Shown piece by piece: positions 25,034 through 33,401 of a stretch of 64,000 bases of DNA; positions within the stretch are counted from its first letter, which is position 1, and each line of letters begins with the position of its first letter. The translations under genes were made by a program, and so were the position numbers. Source of the DNA: Mycolicibacterium pulveris (GTDB taxonomy: Bacteria; Actinomycetota; Actinomycetes; Mycobacteriales; Mycobacteriaceae); assembly GCF_010725725.1 (NCBI RefSeq), contig NZ_AP022599.1:4898001-4962000 (forward strand). Reading direction: 5' to 3'. Under the pieces are notes generated by a model. That model had not been told where the DNA came from, did no database searches, and saw only the letters and a list, made by a program, of their open reading frames with translations.

Positions 25034-26372
25034 CGGCTGCGATCCGCAGAACCGTGGCCAGGCTGCGCTCGACGTCCTCGTCCGTCGTCGCCCACGACGA
25101 CACGCTGACCCGCATCGCCGTGCGGCCCTGCCACACCGTGCCCCCGAACCAGCAGGTGCCGTCGGCCTGGACCTCGGCGATGACGCGTCGTGTCGTGTCG
25201 TCCTCACCGAACGAGACCAGCACCTGGTTCAGCACGACGTCGTTGAGGACGTGATGGCCGGCGGCGCGGAAACCTTCGGCGAACCGGGCGGCGTGACGGC
25301 AGCACCGGTCGATCAGCTCGGCGGTGCCGGCGCGGCCCAGTGACCGCAGCGCGGCCCAGATCTCGATGCCCCGGGCCCGTCGCGACATGTCGGGTGTGTA
25401 ATGGCACGGCTCGCGGTCGGTGCCGGCGATCAGATACGCCGCGCCCACGGTCATCGGCGCGCGCAGGTGCTCGGCGTCGCGGACGAACGCGATGCCGCTG
25501 TCGTAGGGCACGTTGAGCCACTTGTGCGCATCGGCGGCCCAGGAGTCGGCGTCGGCGAACCCCTCGGCCAGATGCGCCAACCGCGGGCTGGCCGCGGCCC
25601 ACAACCCGAAGGCGCCGTCGACGTGCACCCACGCCCCCGCGGCCCGGGCCGCCGCGCACACCGCCACGGCGGGATCGAACGCGCCGGTGTTGACGTTGCC
25701 GGCCTGGACACACACGATGGTGTCGTCCGACAGCGCCGGTAACGCGTCGGCCCGCATGCGGCCCTGCCCGTCGACGGGGACCCGTTCGATGCGACTGCGA
25801 CCCAACCCGAGCAGCGACAGCGCTTTGAGCACGCTCGCGTGCACTTCGTCGCCCACCACCACCCGGATCGGTGGGGCACCGAACAGCCCGTCCTCCTCGA
25901 CGTTCCAGCCGGCGTTGCGTAGCAGGGCGTGTCTGGCCGCGGCCAGGCACGCGATATTGGCCGTCGTCGCACCCCCGACGAATCCGGCTCCGGCGTCGGC
26001 GGGCAGCCCGAGAACGTCGAGCAGCCAACCCATGGCGATCTCTTCGAGGTGCGCGGCCACCGGTGACATGACCCGGTAGGCGCCGTTTTGATCCCACACG
26101 CCCGCAAGCAGATTCGCCGCCAACGCGGCGGGCAACGCCGCTCCGGTGACGAACCCGAAATATCGGCCGCCGGTGGTCGCCACCGTTGCGGGCGAACCGA
26201 TTTCGTCGAGGAGCCGCAAGACCTCGCGTGGGTCGGTGCCCTGTTCGGGTAGCGGCCCGGCGAGCTGGCCGAGCGCGTCGACGGCTTCAGCGGTGGGCGG
26301 CACCTGCCGGGTCGGCAGAGCGCTGAGATAGCGGCCCGCGCGATCGGAGAACTCCGCCAGCAGTTCGTTCAT
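25026..26372 (-). CDS. PLP-dependent decarboxylase/aminotransferase (group II decarboxylase-like)
   Basis: A 448-residue fold type I PLP enzyme. The lysine that binds PLP is in DAHKWLNVPYDSG, preceded by HVDGAFGLWAA (Asp contacting the PLP nitrogen). The upstream region GFVGGATTANIACLAAARHA is typical of the aromatic amino acid/glutamate decarboxylase-like group. ATG 26372 is preferred. It is divergent from the ALDH gene with 92 bases between, in which the A/T-rich motif lies. Decarboxylase activity is the most likely, but aldehyde-forming or other chemistry is possible. Confidence 0.85.
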   Translation of the reverse strand: MNELLAEFSDRAGRYLSALPTRQVPPTAEAVDALGQLAGPLPEQGTDPREVLRLLDEIGSPATVATTGGRYFGFVTGAALPAALAANLLAGVWDQNGAYRVMSPVAAHLEEIAMGWLLDVLGLPADAGAGFVGGATTANIACLAAARHALLRNAGWNVEEDGLFGAPPIRVVVGDEVHASVLKALSLLGLGRSRIERVPVDGQGRMRADALPALSDDTIVCVQAGNVNTGAFDPAVAVCAAARAAGAWVHVDGAFGLWAAASPRLAHLAEGFADADSWAADAHKWLNVPYDSGIAFVRDAEHLRAPMTVGAAYLIAGTDREPCHYTPDMSRRARGIEIWAALRSLGRAGTAELIDRCCRHAARFAEGFRAAGHHVLNDVVLNQVLVSFGEDDTTRRVIAEVQADGTCWFGGTVWQGRTAMRVSVSSWATTDEDVERSLATVLRIAADG

Positions 26373-26411
26373 GCCCCTCACGCTAACGCCCGGTCGCACA
26401 GCGGTTCATCT

Positions 26412-26424
26412 TTGTTATCTTTAC
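26412..26424. promoter_or_regulatory. Candidate operator, A/T-rich cluster motif (site A)
   Basis: Read on the minus strand, GTAAAGATAACAA matches GTAAAGATAAGAA at 39917-39929 in 12 of 13 positions. Both lie in divergent promoter regions of the catabolic block, in a background that is otherwise very GC-rich. This one is placed between the PLP-enzyme gene and the ALDH gene. Confidence 0.5.
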
Positions 26425-26464
26425 ACCAATAGCTCGGCGCACAGGTCCGACGAGGAGGCCGCTT

Positions 26465-27922
26465 GTGAGACCGCTTTCCTATGATCGGCTCTTCATCGGC
26501 GGCCGTTGGCGCAAACCCGCTACCGGGCAGCGGATCTCGGTGATCTCCCCGCACAGCGAAGAGCCGATCGGCGAGACCCCGTACGCGGCACCCGCAGACG
26601 TCGACCTGGCGGCCCGTTGCGCGCGAGAGGCGTTCGATGAGGGTCCCTGGCCGCGCATGAGCGTGGCGGATCGGATGGCGAAGGTCGAAGAGCTCGCCGC
26701 GCTCTACAGCGCGCAGACCGATGAGATGGCCGATCTGATCACCGCGGAGATGGGTTCGCCGCGCAGCTTCAGCAGGCTCGGGCAGGCGACCGGGGCGGTC
26801 GCGCAGATGCACCTGGGCCTGGCCACGGCGAAGGATTTCCCGTGGGTGGAGCGCCGGCCGGGGTTGTTCGGGGAGGTGCACATCCGGCGGGCACCGGTCG
26901 GTGTCGTCGGCGCCATCGTGCCGTGGAACGTGCCGCAGTTCCTGATCATGCCGAAGATGATTCCGGCGCTGATCGCGGGCTGCACGGTGGTGATCAAGCC
27001 CGCGCCCGAAACCCCGTTGGACGCCATGTGGTTGGCCGAGATGCTCGACGAGCTCGGCCTGCCGGAGGGGGTGGTTTCCATCGTGCCGGGCGGTCGTGAC
27101 ACCGGCGAGGCCCTGGTGCGCCATCCCGGCGTCGACAAGATCTCGTTCACCGGATCCTCCGCGACCGGCCGCCACATCGCGGCACTGTGCGGGGAACAGC
27201 TCAAGCGCGTCAGCCTGGAACTCGGCGGCAAATCCGCCGCGATCATCCTCGATGACGCCGACGTCGAGCACACGGTCAAACACCTCAAGACGGCCAGCCT
27301 GATGAACAACGGGCAGGCGTGCGTGGCGCAGACCCGGATCCTGGTCAGCGAGCGACGACACGACGAGGTCGTCGACGCGCTCGCCGACATGATGTCGGGC
27401 CTGCGGGTCGGTGACCCCGCCGACGACAGCACCGATATCGGACCGCTTGTCGCACAGCGACAGCAGCAGCGTGTGCAGGGCTACATCTCCTCGGGGGCGG
27501 CCGAAGGCGCTCGAATGGTGTTGGGCGGCACCGACAAACCGCATGGCCGTGGCTGGTATGTGCGGCCCACATTGTTCGCCGACGCCACCAACGAGATGCG
27601 CATCGCCCGCGAGGAGATCTTCGGGCCCGTGCTCACCGTGCTCAAGTACACCGACGAGCGTGACGCCGTGCGGATCGCCAACGACAGCGACTACGGGCTG
27701 GCGGGTTCGGTGTGGACGTCCGATGTCGCCCACGGATTGCGGATCGCCGAACAGATCCGCACCGGCACCTACGGCATCAACATGTACACGCTGGACACCA
27801 CCGCCCCGTTCGGTGGGTTCAAGCAGTCCGGCATCGGCCGCGAGTTCGGCACCGAGGGTCTGTCGGAATACGTGGAACTGCAGACGACGGTCAGCGCGCA
27901 GAAGCTGCCGGACCTAGCCTGA
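26465..27922 (+). CDS. Aldehyde dehydrogenase (NAD(P)-dependent)
   Basis: A 485-residue ALDH superfamily enzyme oxidising an aldehyde to an acid. NAD contacts VIKPAPETP and FTGSSATGR, catalytic Glu in LELGGKSA, catalytic Cys in NNGQACVAQ and the C-terminal PFGGFKQSGIGRE are all present. GTG start behind GAGGAGG. It shares its divergent promoter with the PLP enzyme, and its last 9 bases overlap the convergent MaoC-like gene. It plausibly oxidises the aldehyde produced by the alcohol dehydrogenase at 41186. Confidence 0.93.
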   Translation: MRPLSYDRLFIGGRWRKPATGQRISVISPHSEEPIGETPYAAPADVDLAARCAREAFDEGPWPRMSVADRMAKVEELAALYSAQTDEMADLITAEMGSPRSFSRLGQATGAVAQMHLGLATAKDFPWVERRPGLFGEVHIRRAPVGVVGAIVPWNVPQFLIMPKMIPALIAGCTVVIKPAPETPLDAMWLAEMLDELGLPEGVVSIVPGGRDTGEALVRHPGVDKISFTGSSATGRHIAALCGEQLKRVSLELGGKSAAIILDDADVEHTVKHLKTASLMNNGQACVAQTRILVSERRHDEVVDALADMMSGLRVGDPADDSTDIGPLVAQRQQQRVQGYISSGAAEGARMVLGGTDKPHGRGWYVRPTLFADATNEMRIAREEIFGPVLTVLKYTDERDAVRIANDSDYGLAGSVWTSDVAHGLRIAEQIRTGTYGINMYTLDTTAPFGGFKQSGIGREFGTEGLSEYVELQTTVSAQKLPDLA

Positions 27923-28345
27923 CAGCTGCAGCGTGACTTCGGCGGGGCAGCACAACTCGTTGCGCTGGTTGCACACCGCGACGGTGAGGTCCACCAGCAG
28001 CCGTGATCCCTCTTGGCGTTTGGCGACCACACGTCCCCGTCCCACCATCGTGTCACCGGCGTAGATCGAGCCGAGCATCTTGATCCTGCGGCGCACCATT
28101 CTGCTGTACGGCCCCGCCCAGTCGGTCACGACGCGGTCCACGAAGCCGGCGATGTGCATGGTGTTGACGAAGATCGTCGGGTGCCCGTGGTTCCGGGCGT
28201 ACTTTGGGTCGTAGTGGGCGGCAAAGTAATCCCACGTCGCGCCCGCGTTCATCACCACCCGTTGGTAGTCGATGTGGTCGACCACCTCGGCCAGTTCGGT
28301 GGGGATCACCACGTCGTCCCACGACATGCCGGGGTAGGCGGTCAC
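27914..28345 (-). CDS. MaoC-like (ChsH1-like) hydratase subunit
   Basis: A 143-residue hotdog protein with YFAAHYDPKYARNHGHPTIF and VNTMHIAGFVDRVVTDWAG, a pattern shared with ChsH1, the small subunit of the steroid side-chain enoyl-CoA hydratase. The conserved Asp/His pair of the R-hydratase motif corresponds to HYDP here. The GTG start overlaps the preceding gene by 4 bases. With its neighbour it should form a heteromeric hydratase acting on a bulky enoyl-CoA. Confidence 0.82.
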   Translation of the reverse strand: MTAYPGMSWDDVVIPTELAEVVDHIDYQRVVMNAGATWDYFAAHYDPKYARNHGHPTIFVNTMHIAGFVDRVVTDWAGPYSRMVRRRIKMLGSIYAGDTMVGRGRVVAKRQEGSRLLVDLTVAVCNQRNELCCPAEVTLQLSG

Positions 28346-28872
28346 GGCCGCTCCGCAGGGGTGAACCGGAACAGGGTGTTGGTGTTGACGGCGACCAACG
28401 TCTTATCGTCGCGGTGAAACTCGTCGCGTGTCTCGACGAAGTGGCCGGTGCCCAGACGGGTCTGCTTCTCGGCAGAGACCGACACCACCTCCTCGACCAC
28501 GTACAGCCGGTCCCCCTCGACGATGGGGGTGAGGAACTCGACGTCGTTGGACGCGTTGATGATCGTGGTGCCCGGCAGCGGAACACGAATGGCGATCGAC
28601 GGGGTGGGTGGCTGCTCGGTCGGCAACCACGGCGGCGGAATCAACCAGCCCATCAGCATCGCAGGCGGCGCGAGCAGCCCGCCCCACACCTTGCGGGCGA
28701 AGTCCTCGTCCCAGTACGACGGGTTGGCGTCGCGCACCATCGCGGCGAAATGCTGAATCCGGGCGCCGCTGACCGCGGTGCCCGCATACCGTGGCGGTGT
28801 CCTGGTGCCCACCATTAGCAGCGCGTCGGCGTAGGTGCCGAACGCGAACGCGTACCGGATACCGGTGCTCAC
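28342..28872 (-). CDS. MaoC/FAS1-like dehydratase N-domain protein
   Basis: A 176-residue hotdog protein. The block MVRDANPSYWDEDFARKVWG followed by GLLAPPAMLMGW corresponds to the N-terminal MaoC-like domain of FAS1/ChsH2-type dehydratases, but aromatic residues replace the usual catalytic His (SYWD), as in the non-catalytic subunit of heteromeric hydratases. The GTG at 28872 overlaps the NTF2 stop by 4 bases. The following gene, a ChsH1-like subunit, overlaps its stop likewise. Confidence 0.8.
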   Translation of the reverse strand: MSTGIRYAFAFGTYADALLMVGTRTPPRYAGTAVSGARIQHFAAMVRDANPSYWDEDFARKVWGGLLAPPAMLMGWLIPPPWLPTEQPPTPSIAIRVPLPGTTIINASNDVEFLTPIVEGDRLYVVEEVVSVSAEKQTRLGTGHFVETRDEFHRDDKTLVAVNTNTLFRFTPAERP

Positions 28873-29282
28873 ACCAGCAGCACGTTCTCGCGCGGGGCTC
28901 GGTCCCATTGGATTTCACGCGACGTGAAGTACCAGCCGCCCCGTTCGTAGACGAGCCGGTCGGTGAAAATGCCGGTGGCCACCACCGTGTCGGCGCCGAA
29001 CAACAACGCGACACACCGCTGGGTGGCCTCGACCCCGTCCACCGTGATCTCGTGGTCGACGGTCACCAGCCTGCGGCCGGCGCCGCCGTCGAACGCCGCG
29101 CGCAGATCGGTGAACGGCTCTCCCCCGCGCGAGTACGTCGCACCCGCATGCCTGAACGTGGCGATCCACCCGGCCAGATCACCGGCGGAATAGCAGCGGT
29201 TGTGCCGGGCGTCGAGATCGAGAATCGCCGCCCGCCCGGCAAGCCCGTCGAGCACATACTGTTGCTGGTAGGTCAACGTCAA
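28869..29282 (-). CDS. NTF2/SnoaL-like family protein
   Basis: A 137-residue NTF2 fold: ILDLDARHNRCYSAGDLAGW, then TYSRGGEPFTDLRAAF, and GGWYFTSREIQWDR at the end. It starts at TTG 29282 with AAGGAGA six bases upstream; no ATG or GTG fits, so the TTG is firm. It sits 12 bases after the acyl-CoA synthetase in the same operon. Possible isomerase or ligand-binding role for the pathway intermediate. Confidence 0.82.
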   Translation of the reverse strand: MTLTYQQQYVLDGLAGRAAILDLDARHNRCYSAGDLAGWIATFRHAGATYSRGGEPFTDLRAAFDGGAGRRLVTVDHEITVDGVEATQRCVALLFGADTVVATGIFTDRLVYERGGWYFTSREIQWDRAPRENVLLV

Positions 29283-29294
29283 GGCCGTCTCCTT

Positions 29295-30893
29295 CTAGCG
29301 ACTCAACACGTATCCGTGCGCTTCCCTGTCCCACGCACCGGCACCACATCCACGGTCACGAAGCACGTCCTTGCGCACCCGCCCGATGGCGTTCTTCGGG
29401 ATCTCGTCGAGTACTTCCACATACCTCGGCACGCAGAAGTACGGCATGCGCTGGGCGCAGAAGTCCAGCAGTTCACTGAAATCGATTGCGGCGCCGCGCT
29501 GTAGCGTGACAAGTACCAGAATGTCGTCTTCGCCGAGTTCGCTGGGGACGGCCACCGCGGCCGCTTCCGACACCGCGGGATGACCCATGACCACCTGTTC
29601 GACCTCGACCGACGAGATGTTCTCGCCGCGGCGGCGCAGCGAGTCCTTGACCCGGTCGACGTAGGTGAGGTTGCCGTCGCTGTCAAGGCGCCCCAGATCT
29701 CCGGTGCGAAACCACTGCGGGTGCGGTTCGACGCGTAACCCGCCGGACCCGGGCGACACATACCCCTCGCTCATCACATGCGCTGTCCGCGCCCGGCAGG
29801 CGATCTCACCGACGTCGCCGTCGGGCACCTCGCGCCCGTCGGCATCGATGACGCGGACGTCGAATACCGGGTTGACGTGACCAGAGGTACCCGGCACACC
29901 CGCATCCGAAACCGGCTTGTACGCAAGCGGGAACGCCTCGGTCAGGCCGTACATCGTCACGACGCGGCAGTTGTAGCGTTGCTCGATGCCGCGGTAGATC
30001 TCGGTGGAGATCGGTGCCGCCGAGACGAACCGCAGACCGATCTCGGCGTCACGAGGGTCGGGCGGAAGGGTCCACAGCATCGAGACCATGGCGCCGGCCC
30101 CGGCGAAACCTACTGCGCCGCAGGACCGTATCTCGTCCCACACCTTGGTGGGGTGAAAACCGTCGGCCAGCACGCTGGTGCCGCCGACCAGCAGCGGCGC
30201 CAGTATGGTCGGCGCCGCGCTGAGATGAAACAGCGGCATCGCGGTCCATATCGTCTCGCCGGCCGCGAACTCCCACGCCGATGCGACGGTCGCGGCCGCG
30301 CGGAACAGGTACTGCCATGTGGTGGCGACCGCTTTGGACGGCCCGGTGGTTCCGGAGGTGAAGAACAGCGCGCCGATGTCGTCGGGGCCCGTCGTGTGCG
30401 ACAGCCCGAGCGCACCGGGCGACGACGCGAGCCGCTCAGACAGACTTTCGCCGCACACCAGGGTGGTGCTCAGCGTGTCGACCTGTGCCGCCACCTCCTC
30501 GATCCGCTGCAGCCGGTCGGTGTCGGCGAGCACCGCCTTGGCGCGTGACAATGTCAGCGCGTGGGCCAGGAAGTCGCCCTTGCTGGCGGCGTTGACGGCC
30601 GCGGTGACCACCCCGACGCGGGCCGCTCCCAGCCAGAAGTACACCCACTCCGGGCAGGTGCCGGTGAACAGCGCCAGCGTGTCCCCCGGGCCCAAACCCA
30701 GCTCGACGAGCAGGTGAGCTGCGGCGCAGGACCTTTCGCGCATGTCGGCGAACGTGACCGGAACCCCGCCGATCGACATCATCACCCGGTCGGGAAACTG
30801 GTCCGCGCGCCGGTCCAGCACCGCCGCGACGGTGAACTGGTCGACACCGAAAGCCGCCGGCTCGATCGGCGGCCTTTGGCCCGGGGACGTCAC
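29295..30893 (-). CDS. Acyl-CoA synthetase (AMP-forming)
   Basis: A 532-residue ANL superfamily ligase that would activate a carboxylate with ATP and CoA. Motifs: P-loop FFTSGTTGPSKA, A4-A5 region MYGLTEAFPLAY, hinge WFRTGDLGRLDSDG followed by YVDRVKDSLRRRGENIS, and the C-terminal catalytic Lys in KNAIGRVRKD. It is CaiC/FadD-like. GTG start overlaps the Rieske oxygenase stop (GTGA). Order in the operon (oxygenase, ligase, NTF2, hydratases) suggests oxygenation before CoA activation. Confidence 0.93.
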   Translation of the reverse strand: MTSPGQRPPIEPAAFGVDQFTVAAVLDRRADQFPDRVMMSIGGVPVTFADMRERSCAAAHLLVELGLGPGDTLALFTGTCPEWVYFWLGAARVGVVTAAVNAASKGDFLAHALTLSRAKAVLADTDRLQRIEEVAAQVDTLSTTLVCGESLSERLASSPGALGLSHTTGPDDIGALFFTSGTTGPSKAVATTWQYLFRAAATVASAWEFAAGETIWTAMPLFHLSAAPTILAPLLVGGTSVLADGFHPTKVWDEIRSCGAVGFAGAGAMVSMLWTLPPDPRDAEIGLRFVSAAPISTEIYRGIEQRYNCRVVTMYGLTEAFPLAYKPVSDAGVPGTSGHVNPVFDVRVIDADGREVPDGDVGEIACRARTAHVMSEGYVSPGSGGLRVEPHPQWFRTGDLGRLDSDGNLTYVDRVKDSLRRRGENISSVEVEQVVMGHPAVSEAAAVAVPSELGEDDILVLVTLQRGAAIDFSELLDFCAQRMPYFCVPRYVEVLDEIPKNAIGRVRKDVLRDRGCGAGAWDREAHGYVLSR

Positions 30894-32005
30894 GCTTGGG
30901 CTGCGGCCGGATCGGGCAGGCCGTTGGCGGTGTACCCGAAATCGGTCGCCGACGGCTCGGGTCCCGGATAGAACCGGTGCGCCCAGCGCCGCAGCGCGGC
31001 GTAGTCGCGGGCCTCCTCCGGGGCGAGGTTGGGCTTCTCCAGGTACTTCATGTTCTCCCAGGTGAAGAAGTCCTGCTTGATGACCTCCTGCTGCAACTGC
31101 AAGAACTTCGCCGCCCGACCGGTCGGTTTGTCGCCGGTGTCGCCGGGTTCACGAACCGAGGCCTGGGTGTAGAAGTAGTCGGTGTAGTCCTCGTCCACCG
31201 GGGTCTGGCCGGTCACCTGAACGGTGGCCACCAGTTCAGAGGGGAACCGGACCACGCCGAGGCCCAGCGAATAGTTGTCGTAGATGATCTTGGCGTCCAC
31301 CGGGCCGTTCGGGGTGAGCCATGTCTTTGCCCGTCCCCCACCGAAATTGGCGTTTACCGTCGCATGCAGGTGGTAGCCGGACAGGTCGAAGGACGCGGTG
31401 TTGGCCGGGTTGGCGGCCTTGTGCACATACTGCACGTGGTACGGGTCGGCGGCATTCTCGATGATCATCTGCGCATGCACCTTGACCCGGTTCACCATTC
31501 GGCTGTGCGGATGCAGCGGGTAGTACTCGCCGGTTTCGAGTTCGGGCAGCACCGGTGGTTGCCAGTAGGGCGCGCGGCCGTGGCGTTCGTGCCACACCAG
31601 GATGAAGCCGTACCACTCCGTGCTGGGATAGCTGCGGATGCGCACGTTCTGCTTGCAGCCGATCTTGCTGTACGGGATCAGCGCGTTGGTGCCGTCGCCA
31701 TTCCATTGCCAGCCGTGCCAGGGGCAGACGATGCGGTCCCCCTCGACCGTCCCGCCGACGCCCATGTTCGCGCCGAGATGCTGGCAGTAGGCGTCCAACA
31801 CGTTGATCTGACCGGACTCGGTCCGGAAGATCACCAGCTCCTCACCGAAATAGTGCGCGCGCTTGACCTGGCCGGCGCCCAGCTCGGAGGCGAACCCGAC
31901 GACGAACCAGCCGGTGGGGAAACGGTAGGTCGACAGGCTGATCCCGTTCGAGCCGAACTCGCGTTCCGACGGGTCGAGGGTGGGGTCGTTGACCGAATCC
32001 GGCAA
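30890..32005 (-). CDS. Rieske non-haem iron oxygenase, alpha subunit (KshA-like)
   Basis: A protein of 371 residues from TTG 32005, which has GGAGA five bases upstream; GTG 32047 in frame would give 385. The Rieske cluster ligands are CQHLGAN and CPWHGW. The mononuclear iron region ENAADPYHVQYVH matches the D/E-N-x-x-D-x-x-H-x4-H motif. The layout resembles 3-ketosteroid 9-alpha-hydroxylase oxygenases (KshA). No dedicated reductase gene lies beside it; candidate partners are the Rieske ferredoxin at 39520 and the reductase at 12624. It shares a promoter region with a P450. Confidence 0.9.
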   Translation of the reverse strand: MPDSVNDPTLDPSEREFGSNGISLSTYRFPTGWFVVGFASELGAGQVKRAHYFGEELVIFRTESGQINVLDAYCQHLGANMGVGGTVEGDRIVCPWHGWQWNGDGTNALIPYSKIGCKQNVRIRSYPSTEWYGFILVWHERHGRAPYWQPPVLPELETGEYYPLHPHSRMVNRVKVHAQMIIENAADPYHVQYVHKAANPANTASFDLSGYHLHATVNANFGGGRAKTWLTPNGPVDAKIIYDNYSLGLGVVRFPSELVATVQVTGQTPVDEDYTDYFYTQASVREPGDTGDKPTGRAAKFLQLQQEVIKQDFFTWENMKYLEKPNLAPEEARDYAALRRWAHRFYPGPEPSATDFGYTANGLPDPAAAQA

Positions 32006-32062
32006 TGTTGTCTCCGTCCGCGACGCGATACGGCAGGTCGCGAGCACCCGCCGTTGCCTATT

Positions 32063-32076
32063 TTTACTATTTTAGG
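32063..32076. promoter_or_regulatory. Candidate operator, A/T-rich cluster motif (site B)
   Basis: Read on the minus strand, CCTAAAATAGTAAA is identical over 14 bases to 39908-39921. Both copies sit between a minus-strand Rieske-type gene and a plus-strand P450. GCCTA/TAGGC arms flank this copy. The core TAAAAT could also act as a -10 element. Confidence 0.55.
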
Positions 32077-32111
32077 CATTCTAAAGCAAGGATCAGGCAG
32101 GAGGGCCGCGA

Positions 32112-33350
32112 GTGACCGCTACCGAATCGGTCGACTTGTCCGATTTCTCCTTGTGGCAGAACGGGTTTCCCGATGATCTGTTCACGACGCTGCGCCGTGA
32201 GCAGCCAATCTTTCACCATGCGCTCACCGACGGCGTCGCCAAGACCGTCACTCGGGATTTCTGGGTGGCCACCAAGCACCGGCACGCGCAACGGATCCAT
32301 CGGGACACCGACGCATTCACCGCGGTGGACGGTCCGCTCATCCAAGGCATCGGCCCCGCGGGTGCGTTTCCCAACATCATCAACATGGACCCGCCCGAGC
32401 AGACCAAACGGCGACGGGTGCTCTCGCACGCCTTCACCCCGCGCGCGATCGGCAAGCTCGAGAACGGGATTCGCGAACGCGCCGCAGCGCTGGTCGAGCA
32501 CCTGCTGGCGTCGGGCAGCGGTGACTGGATCGAGGATGTGGCCGATGTCCTGCCGATGTCGGTCATCGGCGACATCATCGGCATCCCGGAGAAGGACCGA
32601 CCGCACATCTTCGCCACGTTCGACCGGATACTGCAGGCGGGATCGCCGGACTCGGAGCTGACCTCGCAGGACCAGTTGGCGGCGTTCACCGAGGTTTTCG
32701 AGTATGCGGTCGAGCTCACCGCCGAGAAGCGGCGCAACCCCGTCGACGATATCTGGAGCACGCTGGCCACCGCGGTGATCACCGACGAGAACGGTGAGCG
32801 ACTGTCTATCCCCGAAACCGAACTCGAGACGTTCTTCTTCGTGCTCGCGTTCGCGGGCAGCGACACCACGAAGAACGCGCTGGCCTACGGCTTGCAGGCG
32901 TTCGTGGCCAACCCGGCCCAGATCGAGCGGTACCGCACCGAGGAGGCGATCCGATCGTCGGCGGTCGAAGAGGTGCTGCGCTGGTCGAGTCCGATCGCGT
33001 TCTGGACCCGCACCACGAAGGTCGACGTGCAACTCGACGATGTGCTCATCCCGGCCGGGCAGCGGGTGGTCGCGATGCTGCGCTCGGCCAACCGTGACGA
33101 AGAGGTGTTCGACGATCCGTTCCGCTTCGAGATCGGGCGCGTCGACAATCCGCACGTCACGTTCGGTGGCGGCGGGGCGCACTATTGCCTGGGCGCGATG
33201 CTGGCCCGCGCCGAGATCCGCGCGGTGCTCGACGAGTTGCTGTGTCGTGCCGCCGACATCGGCCTCGGGCCAGCCAAGGTGTCGCATCCCAACCTGACCA
33301 ACAACATGACGATCTTCGACGCGATGCCGATCACGGTGACCCCTCGCTAA
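32112..33350 (+). CDS. Cytochrome P450
   Basis: A 412-residue soluble bacterial P450. The I-helix AGSDTTKNAL, the ExxR of EEVLRW, and the haem loop FGGGGAHYCLGAML (Cys ligand) are all intact. GTG start behind an AGGAGGG site. It is divergent from the Rieske oxygenase operon, sharing motif site B, so both are probably induced together. Redox partners are not adjacent. The substrate is unknown. Confidence 0.93.
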   Translation: MTATESVDLSDFSLWQNGFPDDLFTTLRREQPIFHHALTDGVAKTVTRDFWVATKHRHAQRIHRDTDAFTAVDGPLIQGIGPAGAFPNIINMDPPEQTKRRRVLSHAFTPRAIGKLENGIRERAAALVEHLLASGSGDWIEDVADVLPMSVIGDIIGIPEKDRPHIFATFDRILQAGSPDSELTSQDQLAAFTEVFEYAVELTAEKRRNPVDDIWSTLATAVITDENGERLSIPETELETFFFVLAFAGSDTTKNALAYGLQAFVANPAQIERYRTEEAIRSSAVEEVLRWSSPIAFWTRTTKVDVQLDDVLIPAGQRVVAMLRSANRDEEVFDDPFRFEIGRVDNPHVTFGGGGAHYCLGAMLARAEIRAVLDELLCRAADIGLGPAKVSHPNLTNNMTIFDAMPITVTPR

Positions 33351-33362
33351 AGCACCCTCCGC

Positions 33363-33386
33363 GCGCCCAAACGACCCTTTGGGCGC
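33363..33386. terminator. Hairpin between convergent genes; core of the dispersed element (copy 3)
   Basis: GCGCCCAAA and TTTGGGCGC are perfect 9-base arms around CGACCC. It starts 12 bases after the P450 stop and ends 15 bases before the CaiB/BaiF stop, so it could terminate both transcripts. The sequence is the same core as in the elements at 5632 and 42631. Confidence 0.65.
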
Positions 33387-33401
33387 TCCGAGACGCCGGG
33401 T

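Noticed and set aside
30890..32047. Start of the Rieske oxygenase at GTG 32047
   Set aside because: It lacks a ribosome site and would push the coding region close to motif site B; TTG 32005 has GGAGA at good spacing.
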